Below are positions 18,914 to 28,484 of a stretch of 64,000 bases of DNA, piece by piece (within the stretch, counting starts at the first letter, position 1; every line of letters begins with the position of its first letter). The notes under the pieces were generated by a model. The model was not told the DNA's origin and made no database searches. It worked only from the letters and a program-made list of their open reading frames with translations. This stretch comes from Bythopirellula sp. (GTDB taxonomy: Bacteria; Planctomycetota; Planctomycetia; Pirellulales; Lacipirellulaceae), in assembly GCA_028285205.1 (NCBI GenBank), contig JANQQA010000325.1, positions 1-64,000 of the forward strand, in the 5' to 3' direction. The position numbers and the translations under genes were made by a program.

Positions 18914-19918
18914 ATGAAGATGCAACTTGTAGCGATTCTTGTCGCCCTAGCATTACCACTGTGCTTGGCGACGTCGGCTCTGGCTGATTCGCAGTGGACT
19001 GGAGCTGGCGGATCTGAGCGTTGGGATGATAACGCCAATTGGGATTTCGGTGCCCCCCCGAACAGTGCTACCGAATTGCACAACCCACCCCCACCACCGA
19101 ATAACTTCAATAACTCGGCAGTCAATTTGCTCGACGGCGCGAACATCCTCATCGAGGACGGCATCGACGCCACGGCATTTGGCCTTCAGGTCGGTGGACC
19201 GAAGCCGGGAACTCTAGGCGGCAACGCAGCTACGAATACGCTGAATATGACTGGTGGGTCGCTGACGGTTCAAGGCAACTTTCTGATTAACGTCGGTCGC
19301 AGCCGCAACTCCGATCCGGGCCAGTTGGCTCAAATGAACGTGTCTGGTGGTGTTGTAAATGCGTCCGGCATCACAATTCCTGAAGCGTTCAATCCTGACA
19401 ACGTACTCGGTTTCACGAGCGTTGGCATCAATGCTGATATGAATGTCAGCGGCGACGCGGTCGTCAACACGGACTTGCTTCGCCTTGGTGCTCAAGATTC
19501 GAATGCTACCATGACCATCAGCGACAATGCCCAGGTTAACCTCACTGACGACAACAACGGCTTCGCCGGTGGCGTACTCTGGATTGAGGCCTTTGAGTTT
19601 ACTCCCGGCGATATCTCGGGCGTTCGCGGAACCTCGCTCCTTGATATTCGTGATCAAGCCGTGTTGACTGTTCATGGTGAGTGGTGGACGGATGAGAATG
19701 GCGATGGCGAGCGTGGTGCTGCCACACAAACTGAGGCCAATTACTTTATCAACAACTATGTGGGCAATGGGTGGATTGTCGGAAACGGCGGTAACTCTCC
19801 TGTCGAAGTCTCCTACGACAGCGGCGTGATCACGATGCGTGCCGTGCCCGAGCCAACAAGTGCAGTGCTTGTGGTCCTTTCCACTGCACTGCTGGTCTGT
19901 CGACGCCGCAAGTATTGA
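18914..19918 (+). CDS. PEP-CTERM sorting-domain protein (first of four)
   Basis: 334 residues from the ATG chosen because GGAGG stands 10 bases upstream and a clean signal peptide follows (MKMQLVAILVALALPL). The mature start has WTGAGGSERWDDNANW, the N-terminal module shared by the neighbouring genes. The middle repeats short beta motifs ([31 protein letters not shown]). The end is a PEP-CTERM signal: VPEP at ~312, a hydrophobic helix, then CRRRKY. Such proteins are exported, recognised by an exosortase and attached or released at the surface. It lacks the dockerin of its neighbours. Two strong hairpins follow it, suggesting separate transcription. Confidence 0.87.
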   Translation: MKMQLVAILVALALPLCLATSALADSQWTGAGGSERWDDNANWDFGAPPNSATELHNPPPPPNNFNNSAVNLLDGANILIEDGIDATAFGLQVGGPKPGTLGGNAATNTLNMTGGSLTVQGNFLINVGRSRNSDPGQLAQMNVSGGVVNASGITIPEAFNPDNVLGFTSVGINADMNVSGDAVVNTDLLRLGAQDSNATMTISDNAQVNLTDDNNGFAGGVLWIEAFEFTPGDISGVRGTSLLDIRDQAVLTVHGEWWTDENGDGERGAATQTEANYFINNYVGNGWIVGNGGNSPVEVSYDSGVITMRAVPEPTSAVLVVLSTALLVCRRRKY

Positions 19919-19953
19919 GGCGATGCTTTTTGGCCCGACTGCTTGAGCTGGAT

Positions 19954-20026
19954 GGGGTCTCCAGGATTCACATTTCGGAGACCCCTCCCCTGAGTACTCC
20001 TGCGAGCTGTTGGGAGTATTCAGGGG
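19954..20026 (+). terminator. Tandem strong hairpins after the PEP-CTERM gene
   Basis: Hairpin 1 pairs GGGGTCTCC (19954-19962) with GGAGACCCC (19977-19985), nine perfect pairs. Hairpin 2 pairs CCCCTGAGTACTCC (19987-20000) with GGAGTATTCAGGGG (20013-20026), 14 pairs including one G-T. There is no long T run, so this may be a bidirectional or Rho-assisted terminator, or an mRNA-stabilising structure. Confidence 0.65.
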
Positions 20027-20180
20027 AGCACGAACTTGCTGAGCATTTCTTGGCTTGAGCGATTGCTTAAACTGTGAGCTATACAACGTTTGACGATAGG
20101 CAGTTCTCAATCGAAAGAAGGTCAGCTTCGATGCGAGGTGAATGATTACTTGAGCACTACCGAGCTTTTCGGAGAACAGC

Positions 20181-21467
20181 ATGTCTAGAATCGGAAGCGT
20201 TCTAATCGCACTGTCATACACTCTACTCGCCGCCACTTATGACGCACATTGTCAGAACTTTTGGGTAAGCGCGGGCAACGACAATCTCTGGTCTAACGCG
20301 GATAACTGGTCGTTGGGTACCGCGCCGCTGGGTCCCTGGCAAGATCCACAGTTCGGCTGGGATGATCCCAACGGTCCGTTTTATCCGTTGACTCCCGACA
20401 CCGGGGACGATGGACCAGCAGGCAACAACAATGCCATGTTGCAGAATCCGGGCGTGTTCGACCAGATCAATGCCCTGATCGACTCGTCCGTCCATGCGAC
20501 TGCGTACGGTGTGCGCGTAGGTCGAGACGGTACTCCAGCTACGCTTGACATTACAGGTGGCATACTCGACATCGGTGGCACACCTCCATTTGGTGGCGAC
20601 CGAGTCGGTTGGCATTTCGATATTGGGCGAGGATTCAATCAGAGTGGCGATCCCAATACAAAAGCGATCGTGAACATGTCGGGCGGCACAGTCAATACGA
20701 ACGGTTTGCTGATCCCTGAACAGTTCGTTGATAACAGCCTAACGGACGTGACCGACTCAGCACCGCTCAATGGCGAATTCTACATGAGCGGCGGTGTGAT
20801 GAACGCGCGCTGGATGAACTTAGGCCAGCTCAAAGGCAACGGGAAAGCCGAATTTAGCGGTGACGCGATCGTGAATCTTGTGCCTAACGTGGCCAGCGAC
20901 CCAGCCAACGGAGGCCACTTCTCGTTCAATCGCAACTGGTTTGTAAACGGCAGTCCGGTACCGTCCTCGGGCAATGTGAGCATGGACATCCGCGATAACG
21001 CGATTATCAACGTGTTCGGCAACCGAAATGAATTCATTGAGGATCCGAATGCCGCTGAACTCGATATCTACCAAGGTTACATCGATTCGGGCGAACTGAC
21101 CGCAGATAATGGCACGGATGTGCCCACGCTTTACCTCAATGAGCAAGTTGGAATCATCAAAGTCTGCGCACTCGATGCGGACTTCGATAGCGATTGTGAC
21201 ACCGATGAAGACGATCTGGCTACCTGGATGGCCAACTACGGAATGACAGGCAACCCCGGCGATTTGAAGGAAATCGGCGACGCGGACAACGATGGCGATG
21301 TCGACGGTGCTGACTTTCTGGAACTACAAATCGAGTTCGGCGTAGGTATCAGCAACGATCCACCGCCACCATTCCTCAAGGCAGTTCCAGAACCAAGCTC
21401 AATCTTTCTTGGTTTCGCTTTCTCAATCACCTTGGGTATGTGCCGAAAGAGAGAAGCTCGGGATTGA
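20181..21467 (+). CDS. PEP-CTERM/dockerin surface protein, paralogue A
   Basis: 428 residues starting at an ATG with CGGAG upstream. It has a signal peptide (to about AHCQ, residue 25), then GNDNLWSNADNWSLG and the block [17 protein letters not shown] shared by three consecutive genes. The middle holds repeats such as VNMSGGTVNTNG, FYMSGGVMNARW and MDIRDNAIINVFG. A dockerin-like pair follows ([14 protein letters not shown] and [16 protein letters not shown]), then a PEP-CTERM signal (AVPEPSS, helix, CRKREARD). No enzyme motif is visible; a structural or sugar-binding surface role is an inference. The two close paralogues follow on the same strand with gaps of 88 and 7 bases. Confidence 0.88.
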   Translation: MSRIGSVLIALSYTLLAATYDAHCQNFWVSAGNDNLWSNADNWSLGTAPLGPWQDPQFGWDDPNGPFYPLTPDTGDDGPAGNNNAMLQNPGVFDQINALIDSSVHATAYGVRVGRDGTPATLDITGGILDIGGTPPFGGDRVGWHFDIGRGFNQSGDPNTKAIVNMSGGTVNTNGLLIPEQFVDNSLTDVTDSAPLNGEFYMSGGVMNARWMNLGQLKGNGKAEFSGDAIVNLVPNVASDPANGGHFSFNRNWFVNGSPVPSSGNVSMDIRDNAIINVFGNRNEFIEDPNAAELDIYQGYIDSGELTADNGTDVPTLYLNEQVGIIKVCALDADFDSDCDTDEDDLATWMANYGMTGNPGDLKEIGDADNDGDVDGADFLELQIEFGVGISNDPPPPFLKAVPEPSSIFLGFAFSITLGMCRKREARD

Positions 21468-21555
21468 GCTCAATACTCACCCGCAGTAACTATTCGTTGG
21501 GACACGATGTGGAGGGGGAGCATCGGTAGCAATTGCCAACCGGAGTTCGATACTG

Positions 21556-22890
21556 GTGAAGTCCTTCCTCAAATCGATTCTGACGAATTACTTGGCCGTT
21601 GCCAGCCTTTGGCTTGGAATCGGTTCAGCTGCATCGGGAAACCTCTGGATTGGCGGTGGCGGCGATAATCTCTGGTCGAACATTGACAACTGGTCTCAGC
21701 AGGTAGTCCCAATCAATGCGTTTGCGGATCCGAGGTTCGGGTTCGATGATCCAGCAGGCCCCTTTTATCCACTCACGCCGAGTACCGACGACGATGGTCC
21801 TATCGGCAACAATGACGTTAAGCTGCAAGAGAACGGTACAGTCACGTTGATCGATGATTCCGTCGGCATCGCCTCGGCCTTTGGAGTCCGCGTCGGCAAT
21901 GGCGGTGCAACGAATACGCTGATGATCTCAGGCGGTCGACTCGACATCGGTATTGATCCTAATGTTGACCCTTCGGCCAACGCCGTGGGGTGGCATCTGC
22001 AGGTCGGCCGTGGGTATCCAGGATTCGATGGCGGACCAACGGATCCGAATCCAAAGGCGACCGTCATCATGTCTGGTGGAGAAGTAAACACGAACGGCGT
22101 ATTGATTCCTGAGCAGTTTGTTAATCACAATTTGGAAGATCCGACAGATTCGGAGCCGCTAAACGGCGAACTTATCATGAGCGGAGGAGTGATCAACGCC
22201 CGTTGGATGAATCTCGGGCAACTCAAAGGTAACGGCAGCGCTGAACTGAGCGGAGATGCCGTGATCAACATCAAGTCGAATGTGGCTAACGATCCCAGCA
22301 ACGGTGGTCACTTATCATTCAATCGAAATTGGTTCTTGAACGGGCTACCAGTGCCGTCTTCCGGCAACGTCAGCCTCGACATACGCGACAACGCCATCAT
22401 CAACATCTATGGTCATCTGAGTGGGCTAATTCAAAGCCCCGACGTGAGCGAGGTGACCCGCTACCAGAGTCATGTCGACGCGGGTGAGCTTACTGCGGAT
22501 AGCGGTGCCGATGAGCCGACCATCTTTCTGGATGACACAATCGGGCTGCTCAAGATCTGTGCGCTGGATGCAGATTTCGACAGCGATTGCGATACGGACG
22601 ACGACGACTTACTCGCGTGGCAGACGGGCTACGGAATGACGGGAACGCCGGGTGATCTCACGACCTTTGGTGATGCGGACAACGACGGTGACGTCGACGG
22701 CGCGGATTTCCTAGAGTTTCAGATCGAATACGGCACTGGAGTCTCCGACGATGCGCAGCCGCTGCTCGGCACGGTTCCTGAACCAAGTTCGCTAGTCCTG
22801 GCATGTTGCGCTACGATGACCGTCGGCGGTCGTCGTCGACTCATTAATGCGCAGTCGCTAACGAGTTCGCGATCGACCCACACCGGATAG
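21556..22890 (+). CDS. PEP-CTERM/dockerin surface protein, paralogue B
   Basis: 444 residues from a GTG; CGGAG lies 11 bases upstream. It has a signal peptide, then GGDNLWSNIDNWSQQ and [15 protein letters not shown], nearly the same as paralogue A. The middle (LIMSGGVINARW, SLDIRDNAIINIYG) and the dockerin ([30 protein letters not shown]) also match closely. The PEP-CTERM signal is VPEPSS plus a short hydrophobic stretch and GRRRL, followed by ~20 extra polar residues beyond the basic patch. That is longer than usual for this signal and might affect sorting. Clearly a tandem duplicate, probably cotranscribed with the next gene. Confidence 0.87.
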   Translation: MKSFLKSILTNYLAVASLWLGIGSAASGNLWIGGGGDNLWSNIDNWSQQVVPINAFADPRFGFDDPAGPFYPLTPSTDDDGPIGNNDVKLQENGTVTLIDDSVGIASAFGVRVGNGGATNTLMISGGRLDIGIDPNVDPSANAVGWHLQVGRGYPGFDGGPTDPNPKATVIMSGGEVNTNGVLIPEQFVNHNLEDPTDSEPLNGELIMSGGVINARWMNLGQLKGNGSAELSGDAVINIKSNVANDPSNGGHLSFNRNWFLNGLPVPSSGNVSLDIRDNAIINIYGHLSGLIQSPDVSEVTRYQSHVDAGELTADSGADEPTIFLDDTIGLLKICALDADFDSDCDTDDDDLLAWQTGYGMTGTPGDLTTFGDADNDGDVDGADFLEFQIEYGTGVSDDAQPLLGTVPEPSSLVLACCATMTVGGRRRLINAQSLTSSRSTHTG

Positions 22891-22897
22891 CCAGCTG

Positions 22898-24157
22898 ATG
22901 AGAGTTTTCTTACGCATCGCAATTGCTACGATCCTGGCTGCGAGTTCTAGCGAGCTCCATGCAGCAAATGACTGGATTGGTGTCGGCAACGATAACCTGT
23001 GGACCAATGCAGACAATTGGTCGGAAGGGTTTCCTCCACCCGACGCGACGACTCACCCGAACTTCGGCTGGGACGATCCAGCTGGGCCGTTCTACCCGTT
23101 GACCCCTGACACTAGCGACGACTGTCCGCGCTTCTGCAATGCAGCGCATCTGTCGGTCGATGGAACCACGACGTTGGTTGATGATAGCGTCACGGACGCA
23201 ACGGCATACGGGCTTTACGTTGGATTTGACGGAGCGAATAATCTGCTTGAAATGACGGGCGGCTCTCTGACTGTTGGTGAATGGCACTTGGATGTCGGAC
23301 GAGGTTTCAACCGGTTCAACAATCCAGATCCGACAGCGACATTTGTGATGTCGGGGGGAAGGCTCGATACGGCATTGGTGAAGGTTCCTGAACAGTTCGC
23401 CGATGGTGCACAAGGCAATCCCTACGATACAGCACCCATCACGGGTGAGATGTACATGTCGGGAGGAGTGCTGAATGCTCGTAAGATAAACGTCGGCCAG
23501 CTCGTCGGCGACGGACGCGCCGAGTTTAGCGGGGATGCTCTCGTCAATCTCATTCCCAACGTGCCTGGAGATCCTGGCAATGGTGGCCATCTGGAAATGA
23601 AACAAGATTGGTTCGTCAATGGCGTGCCTCTCGCGACAATTAGCGATGCTCATATCGACATTCGTGACAATGCGCTGATCAACATTTTCGGTCACGTTGA
23701 TCCGGTCCGAACAGTGCCGGATCAGAACGAAGTCGACCGCTACCAGGGCTACGTCGACGACGGCTGGCTGACGGCGGACAACGAAACCGACGTTCCGACG
23801 ATCTATTTCGGCAACGACATCATCAAGATTTGCGCACTAGATGCGGATTTCGATAGCGACTGCGATACCGATGCAGATGACTTGGCAACATGGCAAGCGA
23901 ACTACGGCGCTTTTGGTACGGCCGGTACGCTCAAGGAAATGGGCGATGCCGACAACGACGGGGATGTCGATGGCGCAGACTTTCTAGAATTGCAAATTGA
24001 GTTTGGAGTCGGTGTCGATGCCATACAGCCAGTTCGAAGTGTACCTGAAGCCACATCCCTGTCACTCCTGCTGATCGGTGGCATGGCAAGGGTGTCGTCG
24101 CTGCGTTGTCCGAGCGCAACCCGCAGATCCATTCCACCCCCAGGAACTGAGGTATGA
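22898..24157 (+). CDS. PEP-CTERM-like/dockerin surface protein, paralogue C, with VPEA variant
   Basis: 419 residues beginning 7 bases after paralogue B. A signal peptide is followed by [15 protein letters not shown] and [17 protein letters not shown]. The body has the same MSGG and [12 protein letters not shown] repeats and the same dockerin ([30 protein letters not shown]). The sorting signal is altered: VPEA instead of VPEP, a weak helix with internal arginine, then a long tail with several basic residues. The cognate exosortase may not recognise it, or the anchor is decaying. The last four bases overlap the start of the DUF1559 gene (ATGA), so the two are translationally coupled. Confidence 0.85.
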   Translation: MRVFLRIAIATILAASSSELHAANDWIGVGNDNLWTNADNWSEGFPPPDATTHPNFGWDDPAGPFYPLTPDTSDDCPRFCNAAHLSVDGTTTLVDDSVTDATAYGLYVGFDGANNLLEMTGGSLTVGEWHLDVGRGFNRFNNPDPTATFVMSGGRLDTALVKVPEQFADGAQGNPYDTAPITGEMYMSGGVLNARKINVGQLVGDGRAEFSGDALVNLIPNVPGDPGNGGHLEMKQDWFVNGVPLATISDAHIDIRDNALINIFGHVDPVRTVPDQNEVDRYQGYVDDGWLTADNETDVPTIYFGNDIIKICALDADFDSDCDTDADDLATWQANYGAFGTAGTLKEMGDADNDGDVDGADFLELQIEFGVGVDAIQPVRSVPEATSLSLLLIGGMARVSSLRCPSATRRSIPPPGTEV

Positions 24158-25254
24158 AGAGTAACGCACGTTTGTCGCCACGAGACAGGATTGGCTTCAC
24201 ATTGGTCGAACTGCTGGTCGTGATCGCGATTATTGGTGTGCTCGTTGCACTGCTGCTCCCCGCAGTACAGGCTGCGCGTGAGTCGGCGCGACGGACCAAG
24301 TGTACGAATCAACTCAAGCAGATGGGACTGGCTGCACTGAATCACGAGTCGGCATTAGGCTACTTGCCAGCAGGCGGCTGGGGTTTCCGATGGACAGGCG
24401 ATCCCGACATGGGTTTTGGTGAGAAGCAACCGGGCGGCTGGACCTTCTCGCTTCTCTACTACATTGAGCAAGGTGGGGTGCAAACCATCGGTAAGGGATT
24501 GAGTGATGTCGATAAACGTGCTGCGTTGATGCGACAGAAAACGACACCAATTCCGATGTTCTATTGCCCCAGTCGTCGTGCTCCGACTTTAGCCTATGGG
24601 CCAGAGAATTCCATCAATTCCGATCAGCCGCCCGACGGCCTAGTAGCGAAGACCGACTACGCGGGAAGTGGAGGATGTGGAATTCCTCAATTGACGTCGG
24701 AAGATCGGCAAGGCCGCCCCGCTGGACCTGGAAGCATTCATTGCCTTAAACATTATCCTCATCCAGCCGTTTGCAACGGCCTGACTGAAAGAGAGATTGC
24801 CGCCAAGTTCGACGGAGTGATTGTTTCTCGTTGGCCAATCGAGTTGCGCGAGATCACCGATGGCACATCAAACACGATGTTGATTGGCGAGCGGTACTTG
24901 CACGTAGAGCACTACGACCACAGGGCCAACATCCCGGTAGACAACAATTCGATGTACCAGGGATATGACTGGGATACCGTCCGTTGGTCGAGCGGCTACG
25001 TAAATCCGAACGCTCAGCCCGGTGAAGAAATGCCTGGCATGCCGCGCCCCGACAGCGAAGGTACAGTTGCGTCAGCAGCGACATCGGTACGCTTTGGCTC
25101 AGCGCATCCAGGTGTGTTCCAGGCAGTTTTCTGTGATGGATCCGTCCAATCATTGACCTATGACATTGATCCTAACGAATGGGAACGGCTGGGGGCTCGA
25201 AACGATGGAGGTGGACAGTGTCGTGGCGAAATCAGCCTGGGCATCGCTCCCTAG
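24154..25254 (+). CDS. DUF1559 family prepilin-like protein (H-X9-DG)
   Basis: 366 residues. A type IV pilin-like leader, [15 protein letters not shown] at about 13-27, has the G/F cleavage site, +5 glutamate and the N-terminal membrane helix. It is followed by the DUF1559 signature ([23 protein letters not shown], here split by family variation only at a few sites). The C-terminal H-X9-DG motif is [14 protein letters not shown]. The family is hugely expanded in planctomycetes; members are thought to be processed by prepilin peptidase and to sit in the envelope, but their role is not settled. The start ATG overlaps the stop of the PEP-CTERM paralogue C, linking their expression. Confidence 0.93.
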   Translation: MKSNARLSPRDRIGFTLVELLVVIAIIGVLVALLLPAVQAARESARRTKCTNQLKQMGLAALNHESALGYLPAGGWGFRWTGDPDMGFGEKQPGGWTFSLLYYIEQGGVQTIGKGLSDVDKRAALMRQKTTPIPMFYCPSRRAPTLAYGPENSINSDQPPDGLVAKTDYAGSGGCGIPQLTSEDRQGRPAGPGSIHCLKHYPHPAVCNGLTEREIAAKFDGVIVSRWPIELREITDGTSNTMLIGERYLHVEHYDHRANIPVDNNSMYQGYDWDTVRWSSGYVNPNAQPGEEMPGMPRPDSEGTVASAATSVRFGSAHPGVFQAVFCDGSVQSLTYDIDPNEWERLGARNDGGGQCRGEISLGIAP

Positions 25255-25406
25255 ACCAAGTGCCGATGAACCTGTGTGCGTTCGTACATATCCAGAGACC
25301 GATCCGAAGCTCGCTCCGTTGACAGGCTCAGGGGAGGTAAACCAGAAACTGACAAGCTTTGCCGAGAGTTGATGATGTGCTAGTCATGAGCTGCTCTGTT
25401 AGTTAG

Positions 25407-25787
25407 CTGCCACAAGAACATTGCGATGCTCAAACTATCGCTGGAGCTGCGATCGCGGCTTCCGATCAACACAGTGATGGCCGGCTGAGCCAAGCAGAAA
25501 CTATAGAGAGTCCGGCACTCAATTCTGCACGTGGTCAAATGGACTCAAATCAAGATGGTCAGTTAAACACAGTGGAGATCGCAGGCAGAGTCTTCTCTTG
25601 CTCACGTAATCGCGGAGGTCTTACTGTGGCGTGGGAAGCGTCCACCATCCGGCGCGGAAGTTACTTTGGCGTTGACGAGTTTTTGCAAAGTGGGAGACAA
25701 CCATTGCAAGTACCACTACCGCATCCGGTATCGGTTTGCCTAACGCACTCCAGAGAGCCGCTTGGGACTTCCGCAAGAGTTTTCTAA
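25407..25787 (+). pseudogene. EF-hand protein fragment
   Basis: An open frame with no good start encodes two EF-hand-like loops: SDQHSDGRLSQAE and, about 30 residues later, MDSNQDGQLNTVE, each with the D-x-x-x-D-G-x-L-x-x-x-E pattern. No signal peptide precedes them, and the sequence after ~25610 looks random. I take it as a remnant of an EF-hand protein. The ATG at 25539 would keep only one loop. The rest of 25255-25902 shows nothing more than the site AGAGGA before the next ATG. Confidence 0.45.
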
Positions 25788-25902
25788 CGTGGGGGTCGGC
25801 TATCAAGGATAGAGCCGGGAATTCAGAGCGGAAATGGCAAATGACAATCCCTCGGTCACGCGATTGTTATTTGAATTAGATAAGAAATAGCCAGAGGATA
25901 TT

Positions 25903-28443
25903 ATGATCCTATCTAGACGAACTCGATGGCAAGCTGGATGGCTGTCTAGCTTACTCGCCGCATCACTCACTGTAGCCGCGACCATCGAGACTCGCGCCGA
26001 CAAGATCGATCCGACAGAGACATCAGAGCCTGTCGCCGATTATCCAATCAAACCTGTGCCATTTAACGAGGTCACCGTCACAAGTGATTTCTGGCGTCCA
26101 AGGTTGGTGACGCAGCGTGGAGTCCTGGTTCCGTTTGCATTCGAGCGCACTGAATCGGGTGTCGCACATCTACAAGCAGCGGCAGACTTCCTCGCAGGTA
26201 AAGAGGTCGAGGGACACCGTCCGCATCGGTTCATCGATTCTGATCTCTACAAGGTAATGGAAGGCGCAGCTTATCTGCTGCAGCTGCAGCCAGACCCGGA
26301 ACTGGAAGCAAAGATCGACGATATTGCGGATGTGATTGTCGCGGCGCAACACGAAAACGGATACCTCTACCCATCCCACACGACCGGCGTCGGCTCCTCA
26401 AAAAACATGATGGGGGATGCGCCGTACGAGTTCGTCGTCCACAGCCACGAACTCTACAACGTAGGGCACATGTACGAAGCGGCCATCGCGTACTATCAAG
26501 CGACCGGTAAAGACAAGCTACTTCGGGTCGCGGAAAGAAGTGCTCAGCACATTAATCAGGTGTTCTTCGCCGGTGATCCAAATTACAACGATGGCCAGCC
26601 GATTGAGCAGGCACCGGGCCACCAGGAAATTGAACTCGCCTTGGTGAAGCTCTATCGAGTCACCGGGAAGAAACTCTATTTGGACATGGCACGGCGGTTC
26701 CTCGATATTCGCGGAGTGACTTATGTTCCAGATGGCGAGGGCGTCATGGCGCCCACTTATGCTCAGCAGCATGCGCCAGTTGCGCGTCAGCGCGAGGCCG
26801 TCGGACATGCTGTCCGGGCGACCTACCTTTATTCTGCCATGGCCGATGTCGGTACTTTGACCGGACGCACTGACTACAAGCAAGCTCTGGAGCGTATCTG
26901 GGGCAACATCGTGGACACGCGCATGCACATCACGGGTGGACTGGGTGCCGTCCATGGAATTGAAGGATTCGGTCCGAAGTATCTGTTGCCGAACAAAGAT
27001 GCGTTCAACGAAACCTGTGCAGCTGTCGGCAATGTGCTGTTCAATTATCGCATGTTCCTGCTCAACAAGGATGCCAAGTACCTCGATGTGGCCGAGGTGG
27101 CGTTGCTGAACAACGTCCTCGCCGCGGTCAACCTCGAAGGAAATCGATTCTTCTATGTGAATCCCCTCGAAGCCGACGGCAAATATCCGTTTAATCATGG
27201 CACTCCCGGGCGGGCACCCTGGTTTGGCACCGCGTGCTGCCCATCCAATATGGCGAGGTTGCTCCCGCAAGTGCCGGGCATGACGTACGCCCACAGCGGT
27301 GACGATCTGTACGTAACATTCTATGCCGCCAGTCGCACGGCAGTTGCACTGGACAGCGCTGAAGTTGCGATCCAACAACATACGAATTATCCCAACGACG
27401 GGACGATCGACTTGCAGATTTCACCAGATGACCCAGCGCGCTTCCGCCTGATGCTGAGAATTCCTACCTGGACGGGTCATCAGTTCGTGCCGGGCGATCT
27501 CTATCGATACACGGATGAGAACGCTGGTGAGTTTCAGCTCACCGTCAACTCAGAGCCGGTGGCAGCGAAGTTAGAGAACGGCTTTGCCGTGATTGATCGA
27601 ACATGGAAAGCCGGAGATCAAATAAATCTCCGACTACCCATGCCCTTGAGAACTAGCGAATGCAACTCGGCGGTGGAAGAAAACCGAGGTCGCGTCGCGT
27701 TTACGCGCGGACCTTTCGTACTATGTGCAGAAGAAGTTGACAACGGTGGAGCAACGCAACGCTTCTATGTGGAATCCAAGTCGTCCACCGCATCGATTGA
27801 AATCTCAGAGGCGCAGTTCGAGATGAAATCATTCATCCAAGCAACCGTTCCCGCGAAAGCGGTCACTGAAGATTGGGGTGTGGACGAAGCACAGATCGTG
27901 CTGACTCCGTACTACGCCTGGAACAACCGCGGAGTCGGTTCGATGACAGTATGGTTTCCGACGCACCGAGGTCTGGCGGTCTTCGATCCAAGTGCCCTGC
28001 CCGAGGAAAGCGTATTTTCGAGAATCACAGCTTCGCATACCTACGAGCAGGACACGATCTCAGCTGTCGGCGACAACCACGAGCCCCGGTGGTCAACGGG
28101 AAAGAAGGTCGCTCGTTGGTCGAGCCGACCGCAGACGGGAACAACGCAATGGGTTGAGGGACAACTTTCCGAACCTCGTACAATTCGCAGTATCGGCCTG
28201 TATTGGTTTCAGGACCAAGAAGACGTACGCGTCCCAGCTGAGTGGTCGCTGGAAGTTCATCAGGACGGCGAGTGGCGACCATTCGAACTCTACGTTACCG
28301 ACGAGTATGGAGTCCGCGTGAATCAATACAACGTCGTTCATCCCGCCAAACCACTGACGTGCGACGCAATTCGAGTGGTGATGTCTCCACAGGAAGAATC
28401 CTGTGTGGGAATCCTTGAAATGGACGTCACCTTCGAAGAGTGA
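25903..28443 (+). CDS. Secreted GH127 glycosidase (beta-L-arabinofuranosidase type)
   Basis: 846 residues. A signal peptide (to ~33) is followed by the GH127/DUF1680 alpha/alpha barrel. The metal and catalytic set known from Bifidobacterium HypBA1 can be placed: E370 and C372 (NETCA) and C445-C446 (TACCPSN) as zinc ligands, C445 as nucleophile, and E354 (GIEGFGP), 16 residues before E370, as acid/base. Spacings agree with that enzyme. After ~600 come beta-sandwich domains, the last (~715-845) like a discoidin-type carbohydrate-binding fold. The protein should release beta-L-arabinofuranose or a related sugar outside the cytoplasm. A second GH127-like gene and two sulfatases follow on the same strand, indicating breakdown of a sulfated, arabinose-containing glycan. 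Confidence 0.9.
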   Translation: MILSRRTRWQAGWLSSLLAASLTVAATIETRADKIDPTETSEPVADYPIKPVPFNEVTVTSDFWRPRLVTQRGVLVPFAFERTESGVAHLQAAADFLAGKEVEGHRPHRFIDSDLYKVMEGAAYLLQLQPDPELEAKIDDIADVIVAAQHENGYLYPSHTTGVGSSKNMMGDAPYEFVVHSHELYNVGHMYEAAIAYYQATGKDKLLRVAERSAQHINQVFFAGDPNYNDGQPIEQAPGHQEIELALVKLYRVTGKKLYLDMARRFLDIRGVTYVPDGEGVMAPTYAQQHAPVARQREAVGHAVRATYLYSAMADVGTLTGRTDYKQALERIWGNIVDTRMHITGGLGAVHGIEGFGPKYLLPNKDAFNETCAAVGNVLFNYRMFLLNKDAKYLDVAEVALLNNVLAAVNLEGNRFFYVNPLEADGKYPFNHGTPGRAPWFGTACCPSNMARLLPQVPGMTYAHSGDDLYVTFYAASRTAVALDSAEVAIQQHTNYPNDGTIDLQISPDDPARFRLMLRIPTWTGHQFVPGDLYRYTDENAGEFQLTVNSEPVAAKLENGFAVIDRTWKAGDQINLRLPMPLRTSECNSAVEENRGRVAFTRGPFVLCAEEVDNGGATQRFYVESKSSTASIEISEAQFEMKSFIQATVPAKAVTEDWGVDEAQIVLTPYYAWNNRGVGSMTVWFPTHRGLAVFDPSALPEESVFSRITASHTYEQDTISAVGDNHEPRWSTGKKVARWSSRPQTGTTQWVEGQLSEPRTIRSIGLYWFQDQEDVRVPAEWSLEVHQDGEWRPFELYVTDEYGVRVNQYNVVHPAKPLTCDAIRVVMSPQEESCVGILEMDVTFEE

Positions 28444-28484
28444 GGACGGTCAGAGGACGTTAAAATCCTTGTCGCTGAGGGAGA

